From Antedon bifida (lineage: Eukaryota > Echinodermata > Crinoidea > Comatulida > Antedonidae): a stretch of DNA of 64,000 nt. The stretch is from contig OY727100.1 in assembly GCA_963402885.1 (NCBI GenBank), positions 23,593,665 to 23,657,664 of the forward strand. Direction: 5' to 3'. How positions within the stretch are numbered: position 1 is the stretch's first letter; the number at the start of each line of letters is the position of its first letter. The position numbers and the translations under genes were made by a program. Below are positions 35,586-47,618 of this stretch, piece by piece. The notes under the pieces were generated by a model, which saw nothing but the letters and a program-made list of their open reading frames with translations, did not search any database and had not been told where the DNA came from.

Positions 35586-35835
35586 TTAAATTTTTTTTTT
35601 TTTTTTTTTTTTTTTTATTTTTATGTTTTGTGTTTATTTTTTCGCGTGGTATTTTTTCGCGTTTATTTTCGACTCGGAGTTTCGCGTTTTGTTTTTGCTG
35701 AAAGAAGAACTTAATTACATGATTAGTGAGAGAATTGAACCACTTACCTTTGTTGTTGAATCTCTGCCTGCTACACGGTGACGTTTTACTCGTTGAGCCG
35801 TTGAACCCGGGTGATCGACAAAGCTCTTTTAAATG
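35586..35835 (-). mobile_element. SINE candidate with poly(A) tail, minus strand
   Basis: Read on the minus strand, a tRNA-like head begins near 35830 with GGCTCAACGAGT (A-box-like). GGTTCAATTCTC (B-box-like) follows about 60 bases later, then an unrelated body rich in CGCGAAA, then a run of about 29 A at 35590-35618. The size and order fit a tRNA-derived SINE, but the boxes are imperfect. Chance similarity cannot be excluded. Confidence 0.45.
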
Positions 35836-35841
35836 CAATGT

Positions 35842-36000
35842 TTATTGTAATTAATTCCGAGCGTTACCCGAGTGTCATGTTTATTGTAATTCAATTCCGA
35901 GCGTCACCCGAGTGTCATGTTTATTGCAATTCAATTCCGAACGTCACCCGAGCGTCATGTTTTTTGTAATTCAATTCCGAGCGTCACCCGAGTGTAAAGT
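35842..36000. repeat. 40-bp tandem repeat, four copies
   Basis: The unit contains TGTTTATTGTAATTCAATTC then CGAGCGTCACCCGAGTGTCA. The four copies differ by single bases and one deletion. Confidence 0.9.
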
Positions 36001-36330
36001 TACAATCGTTTTTTTATCGGCCTATGTGCCTATAGAACAATTGTCAAAATGTATACGCACAATATTTGTATAAAGACGATTTATTTTTAACAAGATTTAA
36101 AAAACAATTAAATTTATCATTGATGTACAAATGCTAAATCTATACAAATCAGGTACAATTTATGTGTCATTAAAATTTGTAAAAATCTAGGCCTAAAATA
36201 CTACTTAATAATATTAACAAAACTAAAAAGGAAAACTAACAATTATAGTTATTAATCTAACTTTATTATCTTTTATAGTATTCAATTGAATTTGCTTTGT
36301 TTCTTCTTTTGCGTAAATTATGCAAAGTTT

Positions 36331-36460
36331 CACGCGTATTATGTTGCCATGGTCACAACCAATCCTTTTCGTTCGCTTCCTTTGCCTCTGTCGGTCACGC
36401 GTATTATGTTGCCATGGTCACACCCAATCCTTTTCGTTCGCTTCCTTTGCCTCAGTCGGT
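36331..36460. repeat. 65-bp tandem duplication across the gene 4 stop codon
   Basis: Copies at 36331-36395 and 36396-36460 both contain CACGCGTATTATGTTGCCAT and CTTTTCGTTCGCTTCCTTTG. The right copy includes the last codons and stop of gene 4 (stop at 36418-36420). The left copy is a non-coding echo in the 3' UTR. Confidence 0.9.
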
Positions 36461-39400
36461 GGTTCATCATACCTGTGATCCTTCCCCTTCTCTTCTTGGC
36501 TGCTGCCCTCTTTTCCTGGCGCCGTACCTAACATTAAAAAAAAAAACATGTCTTTAGTACTTTGTAGTTCTGCAGTTTTAGTTCTAACAGGGTAATTTCG
36601 GTCGCAAGGTATTGGTTTAATCTTAAATCTTTGTTCACACGACGCATGGGCGCGCCCCATAAGTAATTTGACCAATCACGATGCGGTGGATCATCTAAAC
36701 TGTCGCTTGTGGTTTTTCAACTCACTTGCGTTGTGCCTACGTCGTTGCGTTGCGTCCAAGTGGGAACTTAGCTTAAGGATGTTGTTCGGCCGCGAGATCG
36801 GGTGAATAGATCAATCTATTAAGTCGATTGATCGACTAGCAATCAATAAGTACCTGTATCTGTGCCTCCTGAACCTGTTGCTGGCTTGCTTTCTTCCTTC
36901 TTTTTAGTCTCCATCTTTTCATCTTCTTCTGCATAGTTCCTGTAACAATAAACAAAACATGTTGTGTGCTTGGCCACTGCAAGTTTATAACTTGTTTCAA
37001 TCTCTTTTTAAAAAACTGTTTTTACATTATATTTTATTCTTTATGTTTAATTGTGCCAATACTACACTTTTGCTTGGTTCGCAACGTAAATGATTTAACC
37101 AATCACAAGCGATGGATATATTATTCGAACTGTCGCTTGTGATTGGTCAACTCGCTTGCGTTGCGTCACGTCGACGTCCTTGAGCTAAACGTTGCGTGCG
37201 TCTCAAGTGAACCACGCTTTAGGTCCAAGTATAGTATTGGAAGCATTCTCTTATTGGAATTGATATAGCACCGTTCCTTTAACCATAGGTCTGTTTGTTC
37301 TGTATAGTAGGCCTATACGTACACTAGGAGATACTGGCAGTATTTACCACCTATAATATTCTAAATATTATATTTATACCAGAATGATAACGTAATAATA
37401 GTAATTCAGACACTCACCATTTTGAATCTTTGGATTCTCCATACGCTCCACTTTTACCTGATAACGACGTATAAAAATACGAGAATTACTCTTTTGTTTA
37501 GGTTGTCTGTTAGGTTACTAAATACTAAAGGTTTTTTTTGCGAGAGATACTACTGATGATTTTATTTATTTATTCGGTATATAAAAATATATTACAAGAC
37601 GACAATCAAGGACTGAAATGAATTGTATTACAAATAAATAAAAATTAGTTAAAATTGCTATAAAAATAGAAACATCTTATTAAAATTAGATATCGTACCA
37701 TAAAACTATAAAACATACATGAATAAAAAACCTTAAAACATTCAATTATTACATATCTCAAAAAGAGCTAGTGGTGCCTATTAATTATATCCACCATGGT
37801 GGGAACTGGAGACGACCTAAGTCTACTGGTTTTACAATGAGGTACTTCTAGAAAGCGGTTGAATCTGAGAGACCGAGCTGGCTTATGAAGAGGGGGAAGT
37901 ATTTCTCTAAACAGCTCGGATTTTAATAAGCCTTCCCCGAAAGACAACACCAGTTTGTTTCTTCTCTCAACAAGAGTAGGTAAACCAGTAACAGACAATG
38001 CATGATCATAGCACAAATAGTTGTTACCTAGCATGATTCGCAATGCTCTTTGCAGTTGCGACTGTTTTAATTTCATTGCTCCAAGACAAAAATAAGAATT
38101 CGATAAGTATATAATTAGTTAAACCATACTAAAACGACTTATGTTGGGTGATTGGCCACTAGAAGAGTAACTGGATTGACTAGAAGAGTAACTAGATTAA
38201 CTAGAATAGTAACTAGATTGACTAGAAGGGTAACTAGATTGACTAGAAGAGTAACATATTTTAGTGGAAGAGAATTGTGTACTTACGGAATACGAGGAGG
38301 ATGAGGACAAGAACGACAACAGCGCCAACTAACGCTAGAACACCAATGACAATGCCGGCGACAGCACCACCAGACAAACCTATAGATGCATATATGAATC
38401 ATAAATTATAATGACGTAATATTATAATATATAACGACGTAATATAACAAGAGGGTGTTTTAAATTTCAGATACGCGTTTAAACACACCTATGACAGTTT
38501 AGTTGATTCTTACCTGTGCTTGGCTGCGATGTGGATGGAATAACTGAAATAAAAAAAAAATGAATGAACTAAAAAGCAATAGTATTATCGTATAGAATTA
38601 TAGCAAGATAGACACGTTGTAAATTAATGTTAAATAAAGCAAACAAATGATAAATATATGTGAAAGAAGTGTACTTTCACTGTTTTTGTTTCATAATATA
38701 TAGTGACGTCGAAGGGTGTTTTAACTGTAAAAGTCAGTAAGTAGAAATGTCTTGCTTTTCTGGATGAGTAACAGAATACTTACTCAAAGGACACGCGATA
38801 TCCGATGCGTTGCCTGTTCCTATTTTGTTAGTACCAAAACACGTGATATTAACACATTCAGTTCCTTTCAATTCGTACACTGCGTCGGCTTCCCTCACTA
38901 CTTCACCGTCTACTTCAAACTCGTACTGATACACTGCTGGATTCGCTTCACTGGTGCATTCAACTTTGTTGCCTGTCTGGTTCAAATACATCTCTGGCTC
39001 ATCTATTAAAAACAATTATACTTAGACCTATTATAAATCATAACAACAATTGTAAACTTCTTTTTGTAAAAAAAAATATGTTTGCTTGTACTATTATACT
39101 TCCAATGAAGGCACTCACGGCGTTTCATATTTTCCAATTCACAATTTGTTTTATCTATATAGCGCCACCAGTCGATATTTTTTAATTTTGTTGTAAAAAA
39201 AATTTCACTCTTCCCTGGTAAAAACTCACATCTGTAATATACGTATGGAATACCATCTGTGCCAAAATATTTTTTTTTTCTTTTTACTAATATTTAGTCG
39301 AATCGTCTTTTTTAAAACTAGTCTAGGCTACAGCTGGAGTTGTGCGGCGCAAAATTTAAAACAAATACGTTTGCATTCTAGAATAATTAATGTTTCTTGT

Positions 39401-41495
39401 GGTGTTCCATTTGAAGATTTTTGTAGATTAGCCTATACCGTGCGAGTCGGCTCAATCAATACTGTAGGCCAGGCTATGATCTAAAAGTCTTCTTAATTAT
39501 TATAATTAAATGTAAAGTAAACAAGTGTTCTATTACCAATATTAGGCATACTACTTACATTCTATATCAACTTCAATCTGATCACTCCTAATTTCTTTTA
39601 CGGGGTTTGTTGAACTACAACTAAAGAGGGCGTGATCATCTCGAGTCAAACCATCTATGTGTAGAGTAGATGCATTCTCGTTCTTTGTGAATCTGTCATC
39701 CATCTCAATGGTAACGTTGTTCTTCAGCCATGCTATTTCTGATGTAGGATTGGCATCAGATAAACACGTAAATGTTACGTTGTCACCAACTTGCAAAGAA
39801 TCTGGAGCTGGATCACTTGTAATTTTTGGCTTGTAATTCCCTAAAATAAAAACAAAAAACAGTAGAATTTGCAACATTTCACATTTATTCAATATTGTGT
39901 TTATAGTACTAAGTACCTACAAAATCCTTCTCCAATAAAACTTAGACTAACACTGTGGGTGTCGAAAAATATCCGCATTCATCATCTAAAGTCTGTTGGC
40001 CCTACACGTTTCGTTTCTTTCTTTCTTTTCGTTTGGACTTGGATATATGTATGCCATACACAATGTAAATTATTTCTGTAGATCTCATAAGTATGTACAT
40101 AATAGTTATTTCTTTTTTATATGCGGGCACGTCTTGCTGAGTGTATAGGTCAAATGTGACCTTTAAATTTATGAAAGTTATGATCAAGGGATTGATTTTT
40201 TTTCAATCGGGAGCATGTCCTGTTTTAGAGATACCATTAAGTAGCAAGCATGATAGAAATAGGAAATCTAAAAGATCATTACTTACACGGTTTGTAAAAT
40301 ACCAGTTTAGTATTCATTGGTCATTGATAATACTTACATTGTATCTGTAACATAGTTACTCCTTGTTCTTGACCATCACTGGTAGAGAATACTGAACAAA
40401 CGTAAGACATAGCATCCTCTCTAGTGACATTACGAATTATTAAACCAGCATTACCCTGGAAAGTATCAGAAACCTGGAGCTCCATACGTGATTTGAATTC
40501 ATCAACCACTTCACTTCGTACTACTAAATTAGTAATGTCGCTTTGTGCATTAACTTGTGTCCAGGAGATATCAACCCCCGTTGCACCGGTGGGTGTGTAG
40601 TCGCAAGCCAGTAACGCGTCTGAATTCTCGGGAAATCCTTGCAAATCACTTATTGTGACCTCTAGTGCAACAGCCATAGGGACTATGGTTAAAAAAAACA
40701 TGATACAATAAATATTGATAAAATGATATCGCATGATTTACTGTTATCCTAAGATAAAATCTTTAATTCAAATGTGATGCATATCAGGCCTATAGAAAAA
40801 CAGTAGTACTTAACATAACTTAAAATATAGTATCGATCCAAGTATAGGAAGCCTATGTATAAAAACGAAGGAATGGACAATCAAGCAGAAATTAGGTAAA
40901 TAGCAAAACCACAATAATTAAACGTATTGTGTATTAGTAGTGTAATGGAGGAAAAGGTTTCTTGAAACAAAGACCGAGTCAGAACCACAATCCAACTTTG
41001 TCTTTAAGCAAATCAAGTTATATTACCGAAATAAATGTGGTTTATTGCGCTATTTCGTCATTACTACATTAACTGCCATAATGAAAATGTATACATTACA
41101 TTACCGGTAGTATTACTTAAATGACCTCTCTACGTCTGATAATATTTATTGAATATGAACTAAATATTACTTTTAATGCTTACATATCTAGTGACTAGAG
41201 GCCACTCAATGAATTACCTCTCTTAATCTATTTCTTACAAACATTATAAATTCATATAAACTGTATACATCTCATAGTCAGTGATAGAAATATACTGTGT
41301 ATTTGAATGGCTGACCAATGTTTAACATGTAAGCGTCTGTGACCAAAGTTCAGTAATAACAGGTTATTCACACGTAATTTAAACCTAAAATCTACACAAA
41401 CTAATCGTATCGTGCAGGCCACGCCTTACAATGTAATAATATTAGTCGTACTTACCTATAAGCATAATTATTAAACTGGAATATAACATGTCCAT
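36418..41495 (-). CDS. Gene 4: three-Ig-domain receptor with charged tail
   Basis: Single-pass Ig superfamily protein of about 414 residues. Minus-strand exons: 41456-41495 (signal, MDMLYSSLIIMLI), 40338-40682 (V-like Ig, GVDISWTQV and SYVCSVF), 39559-39840 (Ig2, NVTFTCLSDANP, HALFSCSS), 38784-39002 (four-cysteine Ig3, ECVNITCFGTNKIGTG), 38514-38543 (Ser/Thr/Pro stalk), 38287-38379 (membrane, GLSGGAVAGIVIGVLALVG), 37418-37457, 36854-36939 and 36418-36527. The joins are in frame to TGA. The 78-residue tail is highly charged (EEDEKMETKKKEES) and carries NYAEED and RYDEPP. YDEP resembles the docking site of Nck/Crk-type SH2 domains. The Ig3, stalk and membrane exons closely parallel genes 3 and 5. 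Introns carry a LINE fragment and two foldback copies. An alternative in-frame methionine in the Ig1 region is less likely than the separate signal exon. Confidence 0.85.
36629..36775. mobile_element. Foldback family 1, copy 6 (gene 4 intron)
   Basis: Contains AAGTAATTTGACCAATCACG, CTAAACTGTCGCTTGTGG, then CTACGTCGTTGCGTTGCGTC and CAAGTGGGAACTTAGCTT. In the last intron of gene 4. Confidence 0.85.
37071..37221. mobile_element. Foldback family 1, copy 7 (gene 4 intron)
   Basis: Contains TTTAACCAATCACAAGCGAT opposed to GTCGCTTGTGATTGGTCAAC, then GCTTGCGTTGCGTCACGTCG and AAGTGAACCACGCTTTA. The central palindrome is well kept. Confidence 0.85.
37556..38085 (-). mobile_element. 5'-truncated non-LTR retrotransposon (LINE), 3' end
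   Basis: Minus-strand open frame 37768-38076 reads as the extreme C-terminus of a LINE reverse transcriptase: QLQRALRIMLGNNYLCYDHA, GLPTLVERRNKLVLSFGEGL and VPTMVDIINRH. This form is typical of CR1/Jockey-type elements. A 3' UTR of about 200 bases follows and ends in AATAAATAAATAAA near 37560, fitting a simple-repeat 3' terminus. Inserted in the gene 4 intron between the membrane exon and the next tail exon, in the same orientation as the gene. Dead by truncation. Confidence 0.8.
38159..38253. repeat. 21-bp tandem repeat, about 4.5 copies
   Basis: The unit is close to CTAGAAGAGTAACTAGATTGA. It lies in the gene 4 intron between the LINE fragment and the membrane exon. Confidence 0.9.
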
Positions 41496-41912
41496 GGCGT
41501 TGACGGAATACTTCGATATTAAAAATACTTTTTTTTATTAAGATGACTTGAATAGTCACGTAAAACAGAAACGATGCGAGACCACGAATGAAACTCTCCC
41601 CGCCAACTCCACGGCCCGTTACTAAATGGCCGTTTACAATCAAGATAAGATAAGTATAGTTAGTCATTAACTTAGTTCACGAACTCAAACTAAACAAACA
41701 ATAAACAACCAATTCGTGTCGTATTTAAACATTTGAAATTCCATATATATTACATTATTTAAATATAAATGTTTATTTAATTAGTAACTATCGATAAAAT
41801 CAGCAGAATTGCTCATAAATAAATTATTCTATTAATTATCACTTTCAAATAGGCATTCAGGGAAGAGTAATTTCACTCTTCTTCCCTGATTTGTATGTAA
41901 TTTACAGTGTTA

Positions 41913-41985
41913 CATGCTATACTATTATGCAGGGCATAGTTATATTGTGCATGCTATACTATTATGCAGGGCATAGTTATTGTGA
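41913..41985. repeat. 37-bp tandem duplication
   Basis: Two copies of a unit beginning CATGCTATACTATTATGCAG, differing only at the end. Confidence 0.9.
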
Positions 41986-42040
41986 ATATAACAATATTAT
42001 TAGGCATCTGCACTGTAAATATGTTCTGTCAATGTGTTAC

Positions 42041-42476
42041 GGTTCTGACTGGGACGCGTCGCAAGTATTTTAACCAATCACAAGCGAGAGTTCGGAAGAT
42101 CCGTCGTAATTTGTGATTGGTCAAATGTATTGTTTGTGCGTCTCAGCGTATACGCAGCGTCTCAGCATCTCAGCGTATACGCAGAATCTCGGCGTATACG
42201 CAGCATCTCGGCGTATACGCAGCATCTCAGCGTATACGCAGCGTCTCGGCATATACGCAGCGTCTCAGCGTATACGCAGCATCTCAGCGTATACACAGCG
42301 TCTCGGCATATACGCAGCGTCTCAGCGTATACGCAGCGTCTCGGCGTATACGCAGCATCTCAGCGTATACGCAGCATCTCGGCATATACGCAGCGTCTCG
42401 GCGTATACGCAGCATCTCAGCGTATACGCAGCATCTCGGCATATACGCAGCGTCTCGGCGTATACGCATGGTCCTA
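42041..42476. mobile_element. Foldback family 1, copy 8, carrying a 19-bp minisatellite
   Basis: The left part (42041-42135) is a normal family member: GACTGGGACGCGTCGCAAG, TTTAACCAATCACAAGCGAG, TTTGTGATTGGTCAAATG. From about 42140 to 42468 it is replaced by about 17 copies of a 19-bp unit, GTATACGCAGCGTCTCAGC, with AT/GC variants. The closing part reads CATGGTCCTACCATGG. Because 19 is not a multiple of three, a stop-free unit opens all three frames on one strand and two on the other. None is a gene. Confidence 0.85.
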
Positions 42477-43357
42477 CCATGGAGCTATTATTAAGTTCCA
42501 TGATTCTAGTAATGTACAGAGTAAGCAATTAACGCCTATAGTTGATTAGTATACTCAATAAAACACCATACCAAAAAACAATTTGAAGTATAATTGATAT
42601 TCACAGTCTCTCATATTCTGCAACTGTATTCTTCTTTTATATTTTGGTAAAACTTAATTTTCTTTTACTAAACAGTTTTTTTTATCCTAACATCGCCCGA
42701 CATAATTAATAGACGCGGTTCTCTGCAGTATACGTACCCTATGTGACCGTTATAAAATGTAATTTACTGTATAGTTAATACAAGTCTCCGTCATCAGTTC
42801 AGTGTTTTCCCCCAAAATGTTAGATTGTGAATTACTTTTATTTATATAATGAATCCAATAAATAATATGCAGACGTCATTAATTAAATCCAGACGTCATT
42901 TATTTCTATCCAGCCGTCATTCATTTAAAATAAGACTTTTTATTTTAACGAATGCATTTGAAAAGGTATACGTGGCTCAGTTATAACAAAATAGAAAACT
43001 ATGATAACATAAACTACTTTCCTTATTCCGTAAATCCAATATTTAATATAAAATATTTTACAAACAAGTGTGTCCCTGCACACTCAACCACAACTGAGCG
43101 GAATAAGGGAAACAATAGAACAAATGAAGAGAAGAATATCGTAGAACTACACACCAGGAACTAGATTAACATAATATGTGTGCAGCCAGACCAAAACTAG
43201 GCACTTGGTGAAAATTAATTATATATTAAGAAAACTAATTATTATTAATTTTAGCAAATAAATTAAAGTAAGAATACAAAAATACAGTAAAGAAAGAAAA
43301 CATCATTCTTGTAGTTATAAACATACTAGTCGCCACAGATATTCAAGATTCCATTAG

Positions 43358-46300
43358 CTATATCCAGTTTGAGGAGGTATTTTCATAGCTTTCATCTTCG
43401 ACAGTATCCTTGTCTTGTTCGCTATCATTTGAACCACCTGGCCACTCACACTTATTCTCTCCGCTGCAAAAAAAGAGCAACAAATCATGATCAAAGTTAA
43501 CAACCAAACCTGCTATCAATGTATTCTAAATAATATTAATAATACAGTAGTATGACTATTATTATAGTATATTAGTTTTATGGAGGCTTCATAAATAATT
43601 CAAGCGTATTGTACTTATATGAAACAAATGACGTCACCTATACATAAACTATAATAAAAAGGACAGTTGTGTTTATAAACAAAAAGCATTTCTTAATACT
43701 TTTAATTAATACTCACGTATCTTTAACAGAGAATGTTCCACTTTTAGATGTTGGCAGGAAACACATACCTACAACAAAAAAGTCAAGTCATTTGGTAAAA
43801 ACGGTAAATGTATACATATTAAAAGAAATTAAGTAATAGGCCTATAAATAAAACCTAAATATAATGTGAAATATACATTATTTTATAAAGATAAGTAATT
43901 GTTGCGCTGGATACAGAATTAATGTTAATGTATTTTGTATAGTTCATTCCACAAACATTGTTGTCGAATTTATAATCAATAAGGAATTTTATATTTGTTT
44001 ACCTTTTAAAAGTATGACAACAACAACTCCTAAAATAACACAGAATAACAATACACCAACGGTGATACCGGCAACAGCACCCCCTTGTAGTCCTACAAGT
44101 GAAGAACAAATATAATAATGAATATGAACTTTGAACCCAATCATCATATAGAAAGTAAATCTACAGTAAAGGGGACAAATGGCAAAATCAGCAGTGTGGT
44201 CATGTTGCAAGAGTTGTCAAAACAATATAGATTATCTGATAAAAATCCTAGAAAGTAGGAAGCCTTTTGCCATTTCCCCCTGACAGCCTAACTGTACATA
44301 GATAATTTTGGAGATTTTGGTTGTAGTATGATGGTGGTAGACGCCGCCGATGATGAGTAAGCACCAATAACAACAACTTACCTGTCTGTTTTTCTGGGTA
44401 TAAAATGTCTGAGAAAAAAAACATAATAACATTCAACATTAATGAGTCGGAATGATATTCAGTATTTATCTATAATACATAATATATTTCTTATAACATA
44501 TATAACTAGCTAGTTACCCGTATAACGGTAAAATGTCAATAAATCTTACACAAATCATTGCAGTTGTGTAAATTATAATCATTGTTAGTAAAAGATTATA
44601 GTGAGGATTTTATAGTTTTTAATATCGTGATGGTATGGCGGACATGGAAATGTGACTTTTAAAAGTATAAACAAGGGTGATGTCACTTCCTGGTGTGAAA
44701 TGTGCATTTATGGTAATATTTACCTTTAGGACAAAGTTCTGTGTCACTTCCGGTTCCTACAGTGTTTTCAACAAAACACGTGATATTAACACAATCATTA
44801 TTTAACATTGCCTCATTTTCATTGGTCAGTTTTTGTTGTATCCCATCAAAATATATCGTATATGACGTCGGCAGGGGGAATGAGTCTTCCCCTGAACATG
44901 CAACCATGTTCTGATTAAATATCAGTTTTGGGATTGGTGTATCTAAAAGAAAAATATAAGCAATCAACTTAAGCAATAACGGCTGGTCTCCTAGACTACA
45001 CATCAATCCATCCAGTGGCTGGAAGGAGCCCAATCGGCATCTTAACAACAACTGTCGAAGTTTAGTTTGATGAAACTGTCTTGACACGGTTTTACAATAA
45101 ATAAATGAACTCATTACTCTCATCAATAATTATTAATAATATTATGGAATTAAACTATTTGAAGTCTCCCAACATAATTGCTGACCTTGTCTCGTCCACT
45201 CTCTAAAAACCAACATTGTACATTTTTGTATACTGTTTAATTGTTTTGTTGTTGAAACCTCTTAGGTAATAGGAACTTGTTCCTCTTTGTCTGACCTCCT
45301 TCATTCATTTATATACATTTTTTTAAAGAAAATATAATAAAAAAATATATATTATATAAATATTATTAAATTATTATAAATGTGGGAGTTGATTCTGATC
45401 TTTTAATTTCCTTATTAGATCAAATAATTCAGGTAAAATTTTAAAAAAAACTAAGCAAATTATATAACATACACTTAACGGACAGCATTTTAGCATCACT
45501 TTCAAACGTGTCAGCCTCTCTTTCAACTTGACATTTGTACCAAGCGTGATCTACATTTGTCAGTACAGTAATGTTTAATACAGAACCATCGGCTTGATAT
45601 CTTTCACCAATCGACACCAATTGATCCGCACGATACCACGTGGTCTTATCGGTATTCGAATTCGTCACACATGTGAGAGTAGCTGATCCACCTTCAGTCA
45701 AGTCATCAGAGATTATTTCTAAGACAGGTTTATCATTTTCTATTTATAAACAAATACAGTAATTTTAAAATAAAATATTATAAAACATAATCATCAATCT
45801 ACTTTTCCTTTCTCCTCACTCTTCACCATGATTATAGGTTGAATATCTAAATGTTCTTTTAGTGTATATATCTTTCACTTCACTCATCTTCATATTGTAT
45901 CCATATAAGCATGCACATGAGCATGAAGAACAAACATGGAATTAAGCATGATTTTAAGCATGACTCGCATCATTAAGTTGTAGCAACACTCACCTCTTGT
46001 AGTAATCCTTGTTGATTTCTTTTTGCTATCGGGTGCACCAGCCACGTTGCCATAAACCTCGCAAGTATACACGCCCTCATCGGTACGTGAATACGCAGAC
46101 AGGCGCATGCTGGCTTCACCGTTTCCCACAGCAACCAGAGACGCGCGTGTATTAATTACGATGCTTCTCGAAATAAAACTTTCTTCATTGTTAAACAGAT
46201 CACCTTTAAACCACGTGACATCAACACTAGTGGCATCTGAAGGGATGTACCTACAGGAAAACACTGCATCTTCACCAGCAACAAAACTTTGAGTTTCAGG

Positions 46301-46729
46301 TATTGTTAGTTGTAGTTGACTCAAGCAACCTAATTTTACGAAGAAAAGGAATTATTCGCAACAATCTTTGTTATCATTTCTATCAACTCTTAAATGATTA
46401 ACATGTTATCAATCGCAATAAGTAGTGGTACCATCCTGGAAACAATCTAGCGCGGCCCAATCTAGATCAAGCCTGATCTAGATAGAGCCAGTATGAACTT
46501 AGGCCCTGGTGGTGATGAAACGACAATAGAAAACTAACGACCCTTTTTTAGTAGTTACCAACATTAGAGTTGCATGCTAAGAATGAGCGGTATTACAGGC
46601 GTAATCTAATCAAGATAGATCTGTTCACACACCATCATAATTGTTCCTTAAAATTTATTCAAAATAACAAAACTTACCAACCACAGTTGTTGTCAAAAAG
46701 ACATATATTCCAGCATTAATCTTACACAT
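43358..46729 (-). CDS. Gene 5: three-Ig-domain receptor with YENT tail motif
   Basis: Single-pass Ig superfamily protein of about 382 residues. Minus-strand exons: 46678-46729 (signal, MCKINAGIYVFLTTTVV), 45994-46329 (V-like Ig, SVDVTWFKG and GVYTCEV), 45473-45739 (Ig2, ATLTCVTNSN, HAWYKCQVE), 44724-44942 (four-cysteine Ig3, NDCVNITCFVENTVGTG, ending ELCPK), 44382-44408 (stalk), 44003-44092 (membrane, GLQGGAVAGITVGVLLF), 43717-43768 and 43358-43463. The joins are in frame to TAG at 43358-43360. The tail of about 52 residues is acidic and ends near DESYENTSSNWI. YEN fits a Grb2-type YxN site. Ig3 is close to that of gene 4 (both CVNITCF), which suggests these two are the nearest relatives in the cluster. 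Confidence 0.85.
44169..44284. mobile_element. MITE family 3, copy 1 (gene 5 intron)
   Basis: A 116-bp element whose ends, AGGGGACAAATGGCAAAA and TTTTGCCATTTCCCCCTGA, are inverted repeats. The inside (GTGGTCATGTTGCAAG, ATATAGATTATCTGATAAAA) matches the copy at 63779-63893. No coding capacity. Confidence 0.85.
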
Positions 46730-47618
46730 CTCTTGTTTCATTCAGTTTTTTAGAACGACGTTTATGAGTACTGTTATGAGTGCATTGTTGTTGAAGACAC
46801 TATGTAGTCATCTGAGTACAGGACTTTGTACAGTTATTGTTTTATAGTTGTTTTATGGTGCTTACGATGAAGAGACATGTTGACTGACTAATATTTGTTC
46901 CGTTGTTGGTGATACATCCGCATTGTGTTTTATTTCGTTTTTGTTTCTATATGTTATGAATTATTCATCACGCTTCATGATGAAACTTATTGCAATTTTA
47001 ATTTGTATCAATATTTTAACTGACACTCTTATGTGAATAAATAGGCTTAGAACCAATAATTTCAAATCAGTCGTCACTGGTTAATTGTAATATTGAATTA
47101 TTTAACTTTAATCCATTTAGGGCCTATACACAAATCGAAATGTAAATACAAAACAACTATAGACCTATATATAATACTTATTTAAAATGTCTGTAGCATG
47201 AGATGATAAATATCATTTAAAATTTGTATATATTTAACTTAATTATATATGTTAGACAAGAATATTATTAATGTACTACTATTTTATTTTTGCATCGTGT
47301 CAACTCAAACCAAGCTCTACACAACAAACTATATTTAAGTTAATATTTTATATATATTTAATATTAAGTTATATTTTATCTAACATGACTATAGGCATAT
47401 AACAACTACTGTTTTGGTCATCATAATAATATTGAATTAAACGCCTACATCACGATGTCGACAAATTCCGAGAATTATTTCTTTAAAACGTCTAACAAAA
47501 CGCACGTGTACGTGACGTCATAATCCACGCGGCGTACGGTATAAGATTCGTGGTGATGCTAAACAGTTTTGGTCAGTATCTTAGAATACTACTTAATCAA
47601 CAACAATGTGATACAATT
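46730..47618. other. Interval between gene 5 start and gene 6 end
   Basis: AT-rich flank with no supported exon. It holds the promoter side of gene 5 and the 3' UTR of gene 6. On the gene 6 strand an AATAAA-type signal lies near 47285. A GC-richer patch at 47500-47550 contains GTGACGTCA, a CRE-like octamer. Confidence 0.5.

Larger units (their letters stand above)
35259..36417. other. Interval between satellite array and gene 4
   Basis: No gene is supported. It holds a SINE candidate (35586-35835), a 40-bp tandem repeat (35842-36000), and the 3' flank of gene 4 with a 65-bp duplication at its far end. On the gene 4 strand an AATAAA-type signal lies near 36070. Confidence 0.55.
41496..43357. 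other. Interval between gene 4 start and gene 5 end
   Basis: Holds the 5' flank of gene 4, a 37-bp duplication, a foldback copy invaded by a 19-bp minisatellite, and the 3' flank of gene 5. Three AGACGTCAT-like motifs lie at about 42870-42925. No coding exon is supported. Confidence 0.55.

Noticed and set aside
35506-35838. Minus-strand reading frame with a long lysine run
   Set aside because: The lysines come from the poly(A) tail of the SINE candidate; not a protein.
36286-36557. Plus-strand reading frames starting MNLLCFFFCVNYAK and MFLLLRKLCKVSRV
   Set aside because: Antisense to the last coding exon of gene 4 and its 65-bp duplicate; no splice signals on this strand.
42113-42549. Overlapping reading frames rich in SAYTQRL / YAAS / RIRS on both strands
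   Set aside because: Produced by a stop-free 19-bp repeat unit that opens several frames at once; not a gene.
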